From a virus, in the IMG/VR virus record IMGVR_UViG_3300028284_000245, positions 1 to 44,559 of that record: a DNA stretch of 44,559 bases, one strand, 5' to 3'. Positions 1 to 8,115 of this stretch are shown here, one piece after another. Numbering within the stretch: the first letter of the stretch is position 1; each line of letters starts with the position of its first letter. The position numbers were made by a program, and so were the translations under genes. Below the pieces are notes generated by a model, which worked only from the letters and a program-made list of their open reading frames with translations, did not search any database and was not told where the DNA came from.

Positions 1-369
1 TCAGCCCATGGTAGTGTCACTGATGCATCGATCACTTCAGGTACTGACCTCAACGGAACAGCCGGAACAATTTGGTTGGATACGTTTGGTTATCAAATTT
101 ACCCCGATTTGGGTTGGACATATAACAGCTTGAAATTGCACGTTAGCACCAATGCCACCCACTCAGGCTTAGTTACCAACATTGCGGCAACAGATCCGTT
201 TAGGGCCACTAGGATAAATAGAGTATGTTGGAATGATGCTGCACGGACTGTCCTTAACGGGACGACGAACTTGACGATGCCCAATACAAATACCTGTTAT
301 TGGCAAACAACAGTAATGCCCGGGTCAGGTACATATGATGTTGGTATTCGTTGGGCAAATGGAGCATAA
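1..369 (+). CDS. Tail-fibre-like structural protein, C-terminal end (5' truncated by window)
   Basis: The frame is open from base 1 and ends at a TAA at 367-369, so only the last 122 codons are visible and the start lies outside the window. The visible part is rich in Thr, Ser, Gly and Asn with few charged residues and many short beta-prone stretches, as in phage adhesin or fibre C-termini. I recognise no specific domain. It sits just upstream of unknown and neck genes, where T4-like phages often carry tail-fibre or virion-decoration genes. The role is inferred from composition and position only. Confidence 0.5.
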   Translation, partial: SAHGSVTDASITSGTDLNGTAGTIWLDTFGYQIYPDLGWTYNSLKLHVSTNATHSGLVTNIAATDPFRATRINRVCWNDAARTVLNGTTNLTMPNTNTCYWQTTVMPGSGTYDVGIRWANGA

Positions 370-371
370 TT

Positions 372-1058
372 ATGTCAATTGAAAAGAACATTTATTTTAA
401 ACATATTAATATTTACGATAATGCTATAGACCTTACTCACGCGTTACCCGGACAACAAGATTGTTTTATTCGAAGAACTTCACTAGATGATATTCAAGTT
501 ACTGCTGAAGTTCATCCTAATTATGATTTTGTTATTAAAAATACTAATACTAATCATTTTTTTAATGGTGGTGCTAAAATCGATTTTAGTTGGACCAGTG
601 ATGAGAATTTTACTGAAACTCAAATTGATGAGTATATCAATTTAATTCAAAATAGTAATATCCTTGTTACTAAGGATATGGTAAATAGAATATTAACTCT
701 TGTTATTGCTGAAACAAACATACAGATGGATGAGTGGCAAGGCCAGGTTATTCCATGGGTGCTAAAATCTTCAAGTACAAAAATTACTATGTTAGATAGT
801 AGCAGTGAATATGTTTGTATTACGCGGTTTAACGATCATAACTCATATACGTTTTCTCAGAAAACTGTTGAGGATGGTGCATCAGCAAATATTAGTAAAC
901 TTGGTACTGAAGTATGTTATCTAATGGTTAGTACTGAGGTGACTACTGATACTAGTATTGTACTAAATCCTATTCAAATATATAAATTAACGAGTGATAA
1001 TATTAATATTAACAATAACAGTGGTTCTAGGACTAGAATCATTAGATTATACAAATGA
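372..1058 (+). CDS. Hypothetical protein, possible fibre-associated/structural
   Basis: A 228-residue protein that I do not recognise. The ATG at 372 is chosen because it begins 2 bases after the preceding stop; a slightly longer frame exists upstream but would overlap the fibre gene. The sequence is rich in Asn, Ile, Thr and Ser, with no signal peptide, membrane segment or Cys/His metal motif. The composition and the position directly behind a fibre-like gene suggest a tail-tip or fibre accessory protein, but no motif proves this. Confidence 0.6.
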   Translation: MSIEKNIYFKHINIYDNAIDLTHALPGQQDCFIRRTSLDDIQVTAEVHPNYDFVIKNTNTNHFFNGGAKIDFSWTSDENFTETQIDEYINLIQNSNILVTKDMVNRILTLVIAETNIQMDEWQGQVIPWVLKSSSTKITMLDSSSEYVCITRFNDHNSYTFSQKTVEDGASANISKLGTEVCYLMVSTEVTTDTSIVLNPIQIYKLTSDNININNNSGSRTRIIRLYK

Positions 1059-1071
1059 GGTATTGAGAAAT

Positions 1072-1911
1072 ATGTGGAATCTTAAGAAAATATTTAAAAC
1101 TACTAAATATCTAATGTCAACCGATGTTAATGGCTTTGGTGATCATGAGAACGCCGATATGAATGGACAACATCGTCTTGATCACGTAGTTAATATGTAC
1201 CGTGAGATGAATATTCCATTTGGTCCTATGATGGCTTTGGCTAATAATAAGACACGGGCTGGTAGAGATATTCTATGGGCTCGGGGTAAATTTAGCGTTG
1301 AGAACATGGATAATGTGGTTGTACCTACCTTGATGGATTTTGATTACTTAAAATCACTGGCGCCACATACTGTAGGTGCACATTATTATAATCTCATTAA
1401 GGGATGGGGTATTGAGGATCTGTACAATCAAAGATTTAAACATGAAGAGAATATTGATGATACGCTTGCGAGTGATGTAAGAGTTAACTTGTCAAGGCAT
1501 CTCTTGTTAAGCCATGACTTCTGGCACGTGTTGTTTAGATACGATACAGCAACTATGGGCGAAGCAATGATCCAAGAGGTCACAGCTCATCTATCTAAGT
1601 TTAAGCCACCAAAGCTCGTATCATTCTTCGGCACATGGAAAATGGCTAGAAAGTTAAAGTCTGATCTTCCATGGAAGGTAAGAAAAGAATGCATGCAGTT
1701 AGCTAAGGCTACTGATAGACGTTTATTTTTCCAAGACCAGATATCTTTATTAGAAAGGGATATTGCTGAAGTGAGAGCAGAGTATAATATTGGTGTACCT
1801 GTTGTGTATAAAGAGTACGTTACAAAGTTTGGAAAAGCTGGCGAATCAAGGATGGATACATTTCACCCACAGTACCAAGATGTTCACTGGGAAGAAGCCG
1901 TAGAAATATGA
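1072..1911 (+). CDS. Coq4-like protein (ubiquinone-biosynthesis COQ4 family)
   Basis: A 279-residue protein. The ATG at 1072 is preferred over an upstream in-frame start because GAGG lies at 1057-1060 and the upstream start would overlap the previous gene. Residues 148-164 carry H-D-F-W-H, then exactly 11 residues, then E, matching the HDxxHx11E metal-binding signature of Coq4. Upstream, around residues 98-112, PHTVGAHYYNLIKGWG resembles the conserved 'P-x-T-x-G-x-x-Y' segment of that family. Cellular Coq4 acts in the coenzyme Q pathway, where it removes or replaces the C1 carboxyl group of the ring and helps organise the Coq complex. It is unclear whether the phage protein does the same chemistry. 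The gene overlaps the next one by 4 bases (ATGA), indicating co-translation. The family call rests on motif and length. Confidence 0.65.
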   Translation: MWNLKKIFKTTKYLMSTDVNGFGDHENADMNGQHRLDHVVNMYREMNIPFGPMMALANNKTRAGRDILWARGKFSVENMDNVVVPTLMDFDYLKSLAPHTVGAHYYNLIKGWGIEDLYNQRFKHEENIDDTLASDVRVNLSRHLLLSHDFWHVLFRYDTATMGEAMIQEVTAHLSKFKPPKLVSFFGTWKMARKLKSDLPWKVRKECMQLAKATDRRLFFQDQISLLERDIAEVRAEYNIGVPVVYKEYVTKFGKAGESRMDTFHPQYQDVHWEEAVEI

Positions 1912-2504
1912 TCATTGTTGCGATGGCAAGATCTGGTGCCACGAAGATATGTATGGATCTTGCAGAAAAAAATAACTTACAGTTTGTGGGTGAGTTAACT
2001 GCAACTAATTTATATGATTCTACACGGTACAGAAAAGATAAAGATCATGAAACTAATTTTGAGATTGCATTTGATCCTGAGTTATGGACTAAGATTATAA
2101 ACCGGGATCCAAGCCTTTGTATATTAGCAAATCACGCAAAGCAATATACGTTATTGAAAGATGCTGATTACGTAATACTGAGAAAGAATTATGTAAATTG
2201 TTTATTAAGTTTTGCTGAATACAGGGTTCGTAATGTTCGTAATACACCGTTAACCCAAGAATACCTGTCGCATTTCAGAATTTTTATATACTTAATGCTG
2301 GATTCTTTGGTCGGTATTGCAACATACTGTTTAAATAATGATAAGAAAATTATATGGTATGAAGATTACTTTCCGAATATGCCAACTGAATATAAAGTAG
2401 CACGAGGACAACCCAGGATCATGGAGATTATTGATTCGGAAATAAGACGATTTCCTCATGCAAAAGGTTTAATGAAAGATCTACTAGTAAAATATAATGT
2501 ATAA
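1908..2504 (+). CDS. Sulfotransferase-like P-loop protein
   Basis: A 198-residue protein. The N-terminus (MIIVAMARSGATKICMDLA) has the spacing of the PAPS 5'-phosphosulfate-binding loop of sulfotransferases (beta strand, then R-S-G-x-T, then helix). Around residue 89, VILRKNYVNCLLSFAEYR resembles the 3'-phosphate-binding 'R-x-P-x-x-x-x-x-S' element, with Asn in place of Pro. Members of this family transfer sulfate from PAPS to alcohols or amines, and phage versions are often near tail-fibre genes. The substrate is unknown. The start overlaps the Coq4-like stop by 4 bases, so the two genes are probably one translational unit. A general P-loop kinase is the alternative. Confidence 0.55.
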   Translation: MIIVAMARSGATKICMDLAEKNNLQFVGELTATNLYDSTRYRKDKDHETNFEIAFDPELWTKIINRDPSLCILANHAKQYTLLKDADYVILRKNYVNCLLSFAEYRVRNVRNTPLTQEYLSHFRIFIYLMLDSLVGIATYCLNNDKKIIWYEDYFPNMPTEYKVARGQPRIMEIIDSEIRRFPHAKGLMKDLLVKYNV

Positions 2505-2507
2505 ATA
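2500..2507 (+). promoter_or_regulatory. T4-type late promoter box TATAAATA
   Basis: An exact TATAAATA overlaps the end of the sulfotransferase-like gene, 33 bases before the next ATG. This is the gp55-dependent T4 late -10 element. A gp55 homologue is encoded at 19355, so the system is present. Confidence 0.6.
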
Positions 2508-2539
2508 GATATAAGTTTAATAATTGGAAGTAAACGATA

Positions 2540-3220
2540 ATGTGGGATAGTAATCATATAACTGGATACCTTGGATTTGATATGTGGGTATACGGTAAGG
2601 TTCAAAGGGAAGAGAGGATTATCTCTCACCCAATAGGTCAAGAATGTTTAAAAGTGTTGTACGAACATTGGCCTGATGTTGAAGATTATGAATTGGATAT
2701 AAAGAATTACGTAGGGTTTTACGATGCATATCGTGAACCATATAGCTCTAAGGGTGTGAGTTGGTATAAGTTTAATCATCCAAAAGCAGGAATTATGGAG
2801 AAGTTTGGATTAAAACCTATCCATTTTACCGAAGGTTGGGGAGATGCTGGAAATGGTTGGTATGGTCTTAAGTTTGATTTAGAAACTAAAGAGTATACCC
2901 TTAAATTGCCTATGGCATATAACGATTTTACTAGAGGCATGACACCAGATTCAATGCATGCTGATGACTGGTTTAAGTACGGCAGAATGTTTTTTTCGAG
3001 GACCTTTAAACTTGGAGGTGAGAGAGATCCTAGAATAGATTATTATTATACTTGTAACTATAAATCGTTTGCACGACATTGTGAGCTGATTGGATTGGAT
3101 ATGCCAGTTAGCGAAGAAATTGGAAAAGATTTTAAGCTGTGGTCTACAGTATTTAATTATGAAACACGAAAGTACGAGGTGTCAAAAGCATATGAAAAAA
3201 TTATCAGAAAACCAGAATAA
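2540..3220 (+). CDS. Hypothetical protein with own late promoter
   Basis: A 226-residue protein that I do not recognise. It is rich in Tyr, Trp, Asp and Lys, soluble, and has no signal peptide or transmembrane segment. A late-promoter box lies 33 bases upstream and the gene immediately precedes the neck genes, so late synthesis and a virion or assembly role are plausible. Its 3' end overlaps the next small gene by 29 bases. No catalytic motif is evident. Confidence 0.65.
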   Translation: MWDSNHITGYLGFDMWVYGKVQREERIISHPIGQECLKVLYEHWPDVEDYELDIKNYVGFYDAYREPYSSKGVSWYKFNHPKAGIMEKFGLKPIHFTEGWGDAGNGWYGLKFDLETKEYTLKLPMAYNDFTRGMTPDSMHADDWFKYGRMFFSRTFKLGGERDPRIDYYYTCNYKSFARHCELIGLDMPVSEEIGKDFKLWSTVFNYETRKYEVSKAYEKIIRKPE

Positions 3221-3365
3221 TATTATTGAACAAACCTGGATTGATTCAAAAGATATCGATAAGAAATTCTGGGAAACCGTAGAACACGAAAGAAATATTG
3301 CTTTATCTAGGGATAAAGCTAAAGAATATAATCGAGGAAACCAAAATGGCAAAGCCAAATTCTAG
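3192..3365 (+). CDS. Small hypothetical protein (57 aa)
   Basis: The ATG at 3192 opens a 57-codon frame that overlaps the end of the 2540 gene by 29 bases and the start of gp13 by 20 bases. A longer frame upstream would be almost fully buried in the previous gene, so the short start is preferred. The product is highly charged (Lys, Glu, Asp, Asn) and probably helical. The function is unknown. It may serve mainly to couple translation between its neighbours. Confidence 0.4.
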   Translation: MKKLSENQNNIIEQTWIDSKDIDKKFWETVEHERNIALSRDKAKEYNRGNQNGKAKF

Positions 3366-4092
3366 ATCAACATTTATAGATTATTGTTTAAGAGCATTAG
3401 GCGCTCCAGTAATTGAGATCAATGTTGATGAAGATCAAATCGATGATAGAGTCGAGGAAGCTTTACAGTTTTATCAAGAGTATCATTCAGACGCTATGGA
3501 AAAAGTATTCCTTAAGCACCAAATTACTGCTGATGATATAACAAACGGTTATATTCCTATTAACGATCTTATTACAAATGTGATGAGAGTTTTCCCGTTT
3601 ACAGATACAACGACGAATCCGTTATTTGATGTTAAATACCAGATGCGTTTAAATGATGTATGGTCTCTAGGTTATATGGGATCTTTAGCCGAATATGAAA
3701 TGGCACAACAGTATCTTTCAATGCTCGATATGATCCTAGACAACGGAGATAAACACGTTGACTTTAATCGTCATAGAAATACATTACGTATCGATATGGA
3801 TTGGAGTAATGAGGTAGCGGTTGGTGATTATATCGTCGTCGAGTGTTATAGAATCCTTGATCCAGAAACATATACTGATGTATATAACGATTACTATCTT
3901 AAAAAGTATGCTACAGCTTTAATTAAACGACAATGGGGAATTAACCTTTCTAAGTTCGAAGGGATGGTGATGCCTGGTGGCGTAACGTTTAATGGCCGCC
4001 AAATGTTTGACGATGCAACTGCGGAATTAGAAAAACTCGAAGAAGAAGTAAGATTAAACTGGGAATTACCAGTCGACTTCTATACAGGATAA
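3346..4092 (+). CDS. 13: Neck protein gp13-like
   Basis: A 248-residue protein; the ATG at 3346 follows a GAGGAAA at 3334-3340. The N-terminus (MAKPNSRSTFIDYCLRALG) and the acidic 'DEDQIDDRVEEALQFYQEYHSDA' segment are typical of gp13 neck proteins from aquatic T4-like phages. In T4, gp13 and gp14 form the collar rings that close the filled head and accept the tail. It is directly followed by gp14 and gp15 homologues in the T4 order, which makes the assignment firm. It is shorter than T4 gp13 (about 309 residues). Confidence 0.85.
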   Translation: MAKPNSRSTFIDYCLRALGAPVIEINVDEDQIDDRVEEALQFYQEYHSDAMEKVFLKHQITADDITNGYIPINDLITNVMRVFPFTDTTTNPLFDVKYQMRLNDVWSLGYMGSLAEYEMAQQYLSMLDMILDNGDKHVDFNRHRNTLRIDMDWSNEVAVGDYIVVECYRILDPETYTDVYNDYYLKKYATALIKRQWGINLSKFEGMVMPGGVTFNGRQMFDDATAELEKLEEEVRLNWELPVDFYTG

Positions 4093-4095
4093 CCC

Positions 4096-5046
4096 ATGGC
4101 TAGAAATGTTTATTTTTCGCAAGCAGTAGGTTCAGAACAAGATCTATATGAAGACCTTGTTATTGAAAGCCTAAAAATATATGGCCAAGACGTATATTAT
4201 ATTCCTCGTACTATTGTAAATAAAGACAATATTATGGGAGAAGATATTGCATCTAAGTTCGATGATGCATATATGATTGAAGCCTATATCGAGAATCCCG
4301 AAGGTTTTGAGGGGTCTGGCGATCTATACAGTAAATTTGGCCTTGAAATTAGAGATGATGCCAACTTTATTATTTCGCGTAGACAATGGAATAGATTAGT
4401 TGGTGTATGGAACAATGCCATTGAAGTCACTAAGCCACAATCTGGTGATTTAATTTATCTTCCAATGTCTAATTCTATGTTTGAAATTATGATGGTTGAA
4501 GACGAGCAACCGTTCTATCAGCTTTCTAATCTTCCAGTATATAAATTACAATGCTCACTATTTGAATATAATAATGAAAGTCTTGATACTGGTGTTGATG
4601 CTATTGATAATCTATTAGTAAGTGTAGCGTATCAAGTTGCATTAGACCTTACCGTTACTGGTGCCAATCACTTTATTCTCGGTGAGACTGTTACACAAAC
4701 GATTGTTGAAGCTAATGGTGATGTACCTGCTATTGAAATTTATGGAGAGGTACAAACTGTTACTAAAACTTCAGACACTGTAGCATCTATTTCTGTATCT
4801 AATATTGGTGTCAAAAACTCAGAGATTGCTAGAGACTTTTCGGTATCATTAACCAAACCTTTGGTTGGTTCAACAACTGGTAATATTTGTTATATTACTA
4901 AAGTATATAACGTTGCTGATAACGATCCAAATAATGTATTTGCTAGCGATAGTCTTGCTAAAAATACTGCATTTGAATTTGAGGGTGATAGTATCCTTGA
5001 CTTTAGTGAATCTAATCCATTCGGCGATCCATCGGAGACTTATTAA
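4096..5046 (+). CDS. 14: Neck protein gp14-like
   Basis: A 316-residue protein starting at ATG 4096, three bases after gp13. The first ~160 residues (MARNVYFSQAVGSEQDLYED; then ESLKIYGQDVYYIPR) are characteristic of gp14 from aquatic T4-like phages. Gp14 joins gp13 at the head-to-tail neck. It is longer than T4 gp14 (about 256 residues). The extra mass lies between residues ~175 and ~275 and looks like a small beta module (FILGETVTQ...) also hinted at in the neighbouring gp15. The TAATG overlap with gp15 suggests coupled translation. Confidence 0.85.
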   Translation: MARNVYFSQAVGSEQDLYEDLVIESLKIYGQDVYYIPRTIVNKDNIMGEDIASKFDDAYMIEAYIENPEGFEGSGDLYSKFGLEIRDDANFIISRRQWNRLVGVWNNAIEVTKPQSGDLIYLPMSNSMFEIMMVEDEQPFYQLSNLPVYKLQCSLFEYNNESLDTGVDAIDNLLVSVAYQVALDLTVTGANHFILGETVTQTIVEANGDVPAIEIYGEVQTVTKTSDTVASISVSNIGVKNSEIARDFSVSLTKPLVGSTTGNICYITKVYNVADNDPNNVFASDSLAKNTAFEFEGDSILDFSESNPFGDPSETY

Positions 5047-6002
5047 TGTTTGGTTCACACTTCTATCATGCGACAATGCGAAAATCAGTAGCTGTTTTTG
5101 GTACTCTTTTTAATAATATCTCGGTCATTCGTAAAGACGGATCTGGTAATATTCTTAATCAAATTAAGGTACCATTAGCCTATGGACCTAAACAAAAATT
5201 CTTGGCTAGGATCGAATCTGATACTGGTCAAGCTGCTTCAATGGCGATTAAACTACCTAGAATGTCTTTTGAGATCTCGGGTATTGAACTAGATACAACT
5301 GCTAAGTTGCCTAAGAGAACCAGCATTCAAGAAACTGGGACTTCAGGACTTTCTAAAAATACTATTAAGCAAATAGCTTCATATAACATTAATATGTCTC
5401 TTAACGTTATGGCTAAAAACCAAGATGATGGCCTACAAATATTAGAACAAATATTACCGTATTTTCAACCAGAGTACACTGTAACAATTAATCCTGTTGA
5501 TAACTTTTCGTTTAAACAAGATGTACCTATTGTGTTAAACAGTACTTCAATTCAAGATGACTATGAGGGCGATTTTAATACCCGTAGAGTATTAATATAC
5601 ACCTTAGAGTTTACAATGAAAATGAAATTCTATGGTCCTACTGGCCAGCAAAGCATTATTCGTAATGTTGATATTAATCTGAATGATACTGATATGACTA
5701 CATTCTATGAGAAGGTTTCTGTTGATGCAACAGGAGATTCTGATCCATATACAATCACGACTACTATTGATCCATTATATATGCCAAACTCTATGACTAT
5801 AAATATTGATGTATCTTCTTTAGTGGGCGAGTTTACGGTCGGAGAATCAGTGCTTGGAATAGTGTCTGCTTCATCTGCTAAGGTAGTATCGTATGATAAT
5901 GGTGTATTAACAGTTAGTGATCCTGATGGATTCTTCTATCAAAGTGAGTCCCTTGTTGGACAAACCAGTGGAGCTACTGCTAGTATCTTAACTGCAGAGT
6001 AA
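5046..6002 (+). CDS. 15: Tail sheath stabiliser / tail terminator gp15-like
   Basis: A 318-residue protein. It starts at ATG 5046, sharing an A with the gp14 stop. The N-terminal 'MFGSHFYHATMRKSVAVFGTLFNNI' region is conserved among gp15 homologues, which cap the tail tube and sheath and form the surface that binds the neck. The last ~60 residues (EFTVGESVLGIV... to the end) form a Gly/Ser/Ala/Val-rich appendix reminding of repeat modules in aquatic T4-like virion proteins. It makes the protein longer than T4 gp15 (about 272 residues). Confidence 0.85.
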   Translation: MFGSHFYHATMRKSVAVFGTLFNNISVIRKDGSGNILNQIKVPLAYGPKQKFLARIESDTGQAASMAIKLPRMSFEISGIELDTTAKLPKRTSIQETGTSGLSKNTIKQIASYNINMSLNVMAKNQDDGLQILEQILPYFQPEYTVTINPVDNFSFKQDVPIVLNSTSIQDDYEGDFNTRRVLIYTLEFTMKMKFYGPTGQQSIIRNVDINLNDTDMTTFYEKVSVDATGDSDPYTITTTIDPLYMPNSMTINIDVSSLVGEFTVGESVLGIVSASSAKVVSYDNGVLTVSDPDGFFYQSESLVGQTSGATASILTAE

Positions 6003-6008
6003 TATAGA

Positions 6009-6434
6009 ATGATAAACAAAAAAGATCAACTGGCTACAAGGTTGGAGAAGCATTTGCCGGCTGAAAAAATGCCGGCACCTAAACCTGTCATTAAGCCATC
6101 AGATGTGCAAGATGATTATGAGTTTTCTCGTGATACATTAAAGAACCTTATTGCCACTGGCATGAATTCATTAGATGCATTAGCTGAACTTGCACGAGAG
6201 TCTGAACATCCTAGAGCCTTCGAAGTATTATCAAAATCAATTAAAGATATTGGTGATGTTACTGATAAGCTTATGAGCCTACAAAAGGCCACAAAAGATC
6301 TAACGACAGATAAGAATGATAATTCTGCCCAGGGTAATGTTACGAATAATAATGTTTTCTTAGGAAGTACGACGGACTTACAGCGACTACTATTGGACAA
6401 TAAGAAAATCATAGATGCAGACCCTCAAGAATAA
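6009..6434 (+). CDS. 16: Terminase small subunit gp16-like
   Basis: A 141-residue protein, helical and charged, with a likely central coiled coil (residues ~38-100: NLIATGMNSLDALAELARES and following). Small terminase subunits regulate the gp17 motor and recognise the DNA substrate. The identification is based on size, helical pattern and its position directly before gp17, which it overlaps by 20 bases as in other T4-like genomes. Sequence similarity to T4 gp16 itself is not obvious by eye. Confidence 0.75.
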   Translation: MINKKDQLATRLEKHLPAEKMPAPKPVIKPSDVQDDYEFSRDTLKNLIATGMNSLDALAELARESEHPRAFEVLSKSIKDIGDVTDKLMSLQKATKDLTTDKNDNSAQGNVTNNNVFLGSTTDLQRLLLDNKKIIDADPQE

Positions 6435-8034
6435 CGAATACGGATATCTTGGAAATCCTAACATTAAAAGAGATGGAGTACAAGCTCAATTTAGTGAAGA
6501 GGAAGTACAAGAATATATTAAATGTATGAATGATCCAGCATACTTTGCTACTAAGTATGCGAAAATTATCTCCCTTGATGAGGGATTGGTACCATTTAAT
6601 CTATATCCGTACCAAGAGAATATGTTTAGTCACTTTAACGAGAATCGGTTTTCGATTGTTCTCGCATGTCGACAAAGCGGTAAATCTATTTCATCTGTCA
6701 TATACCTATTGTGGTATGCAGTATTCCATCCAGAAAAAACAATTGCTATTCTTGCTAACAAAGGCGCTACGGCACGTGAGATGTTATCAAGGATTACATT
6801 AGCACTAGAAAACCTACCATTCTTTTTACAACCAGGATGTAAGGCAGTTAACAAAGGTTCTATAGAATTCTCGAATAACTCTAAGATCATTGCTGCGGCT
6901 ACATCAGGATCTTCAATTCGTGGTTTGTCTGTTAACCTACTGTTCCTTGATGAGTTCGCGTTCGTAGAAAACGATGGTGAGTTCTATACCTCTACATATC
7001 CTGTAGTCTCTGCCGGTAAGAACACTAAGATTATTATTACATCTACAGCAAATGGTATCGGTAACGTATTCCATAAGCTTTGGGAAGGTGCAGTACAAGG
7101 AACAAATGAATTTAAGCCATTCCGCGTTGATTGGTGGGATGTTCCAGGAAGAGATGAAGTCTGGAAAAGACAAACTATATCAAATACTTCTCAGATTCAG
7201 TTCGACCAAGAATTTGGTAATAATTTTAGCGGCCGAGGAAATACATTAATTAGTTCAGATTGCTTATTAAAGCAACAAGCTAAGGATCCAGTTTATACCC
7301 AAGAGAATGTGTACGTATACCACAAACCTATAGAGAATCATAACTATATTATGCTGGTTGATGTAGCAAAGGGCCGTGGTCAAGACTATAGTACATTTAA
7401 TATTATTGATGTTTCAACTGAACCATTCCAACAAGTAGCAGTATTTAGAGATAATAATATATCTCCTTTGCTCTTACCTGATATTTGTTACAAATATGCA
7501 ATGACTTATAACGAGGCATATATATTAGTAGAGTCTAATGATCAAGGTGCAGTCGTATGTAATGGATTGTATTATGATTTAGAATATGAAAATCTATTCG
7601 TAGAATCACAAGTTAAAGCCAATGCAATTGGTGCTACTATGACTCGTAGGGTTAAAAGAATTGGTTGTTCTAATATAAAGGATTTAATTGAACAAGGCAA
7701 ACTCACTATTGTAGATGCAAATACTCTAATTGAGATGAGTACATTTGTTGCAAAAGGTAGTTCGTATCAGGCATCAGATTCAAATCATGATGACTTGATG
7801 ATGAACTTAGTTATGTTTGGATGGTTTATTTCTACAGATATATTCAATGGACTTACCGATATCAATATGAAGAATATGTTATACCATGAACAACTTCAAG
7901 CTATCCAAGATGACATGTTACCATTTGGTCTTATATCGTCTAATGAAGTTGAGGATGTAAAATCAAAATACGAAAGAGGAGAAGATGGGTTATTATGGGA
8001 AGTTGACAGTCAAGTAAACACTGGAATTTACTAG
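6415..8034 (+). CDS. 17: Terminase large subunit gp17 (DNA packaging ATPase/nuclease)
   Basis: A 539-residue protein. The ATPase domain has a Walker A at residues 85-91 (CRQSGKS) and a Walker B with catalytic Glu at 175-180 (LLFLDE). The C-terminal RNase H-like nuclease shows the metal-binding Asp in MLVDVAKGRGQD (residues ~313-324), a further acidic motif at ESNDQGA, and a late D-D pair in SNHDDLMMN. The protein cuts concatemeric DNA and drives it into the prohead at the portal. The start overlaps gp16. It is shorter than T4 gp17 (610 residues), with all key motifs intact. Confidence 0.97.
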   Translation: MQTLKNNEYGYLGNPNIKRDGVQAQFSEEEVQEYIKCMNDPAYFATKYAKIISLDEGLVPFNLYPYQENMFSHFNENRFSIVLACRQSGKSISSVIYLLWYAVFHPEKTIAILANKGATAREMLSRITLALENLPFFLQPGCKAVNKGSIEFSNNSKIIAAATSGSSIRGLSVNLLFLDEFAFVENDGEFYTSTYPVVSAGKNTKIIITSTANGIGNVFHKLWEGAVQGTNEFKPFRVDWWDVPGRDEVWKRQTISNTSQIQFDQEFGNNFSGRGNTLISSDCLLKQQAKDPVYTQENVYVYHKPIENHNYIMLVDVAKGRGQDYSTFNIIDVSTEPFQQVAVFRDNNISPLLLPDICYKYAMTYNEAYILVESNDQGAVVCNGLYYDLEYENLFVESQVKANAIGATMTRRVKRIGCSNIKDLIEQGKLTIVDANTLIEMSTFVAKGSSYQASDSNHDDLMMNLVMFGWFISTDIFNGLTDINMKNMLYHEQLQAIQDDMLPFGLISSNEVEDVKSKYERGEDGLLWEVDSQVNTGIY

Positions 8035-8046
8035 GATTCCATTTCT

Positions 8047-8054
8047 TATAAATA
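8047..8054 (+). promoter_or_regulatory. T4-type late promoter box before gp18
   Basis: An exact TATAAATA lies 13 bases after the gp17 stop and 62 bases before the gp18 ATG. It should give tail sheath and tube genes their own strong late transcript. Confidence 0.75.
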
Positions 8055-8115
8055 ATAGTATTGAATATAACCGCATTATGTTAACACACTATAAACCCAT
8101 TGAGAGGACACGACT

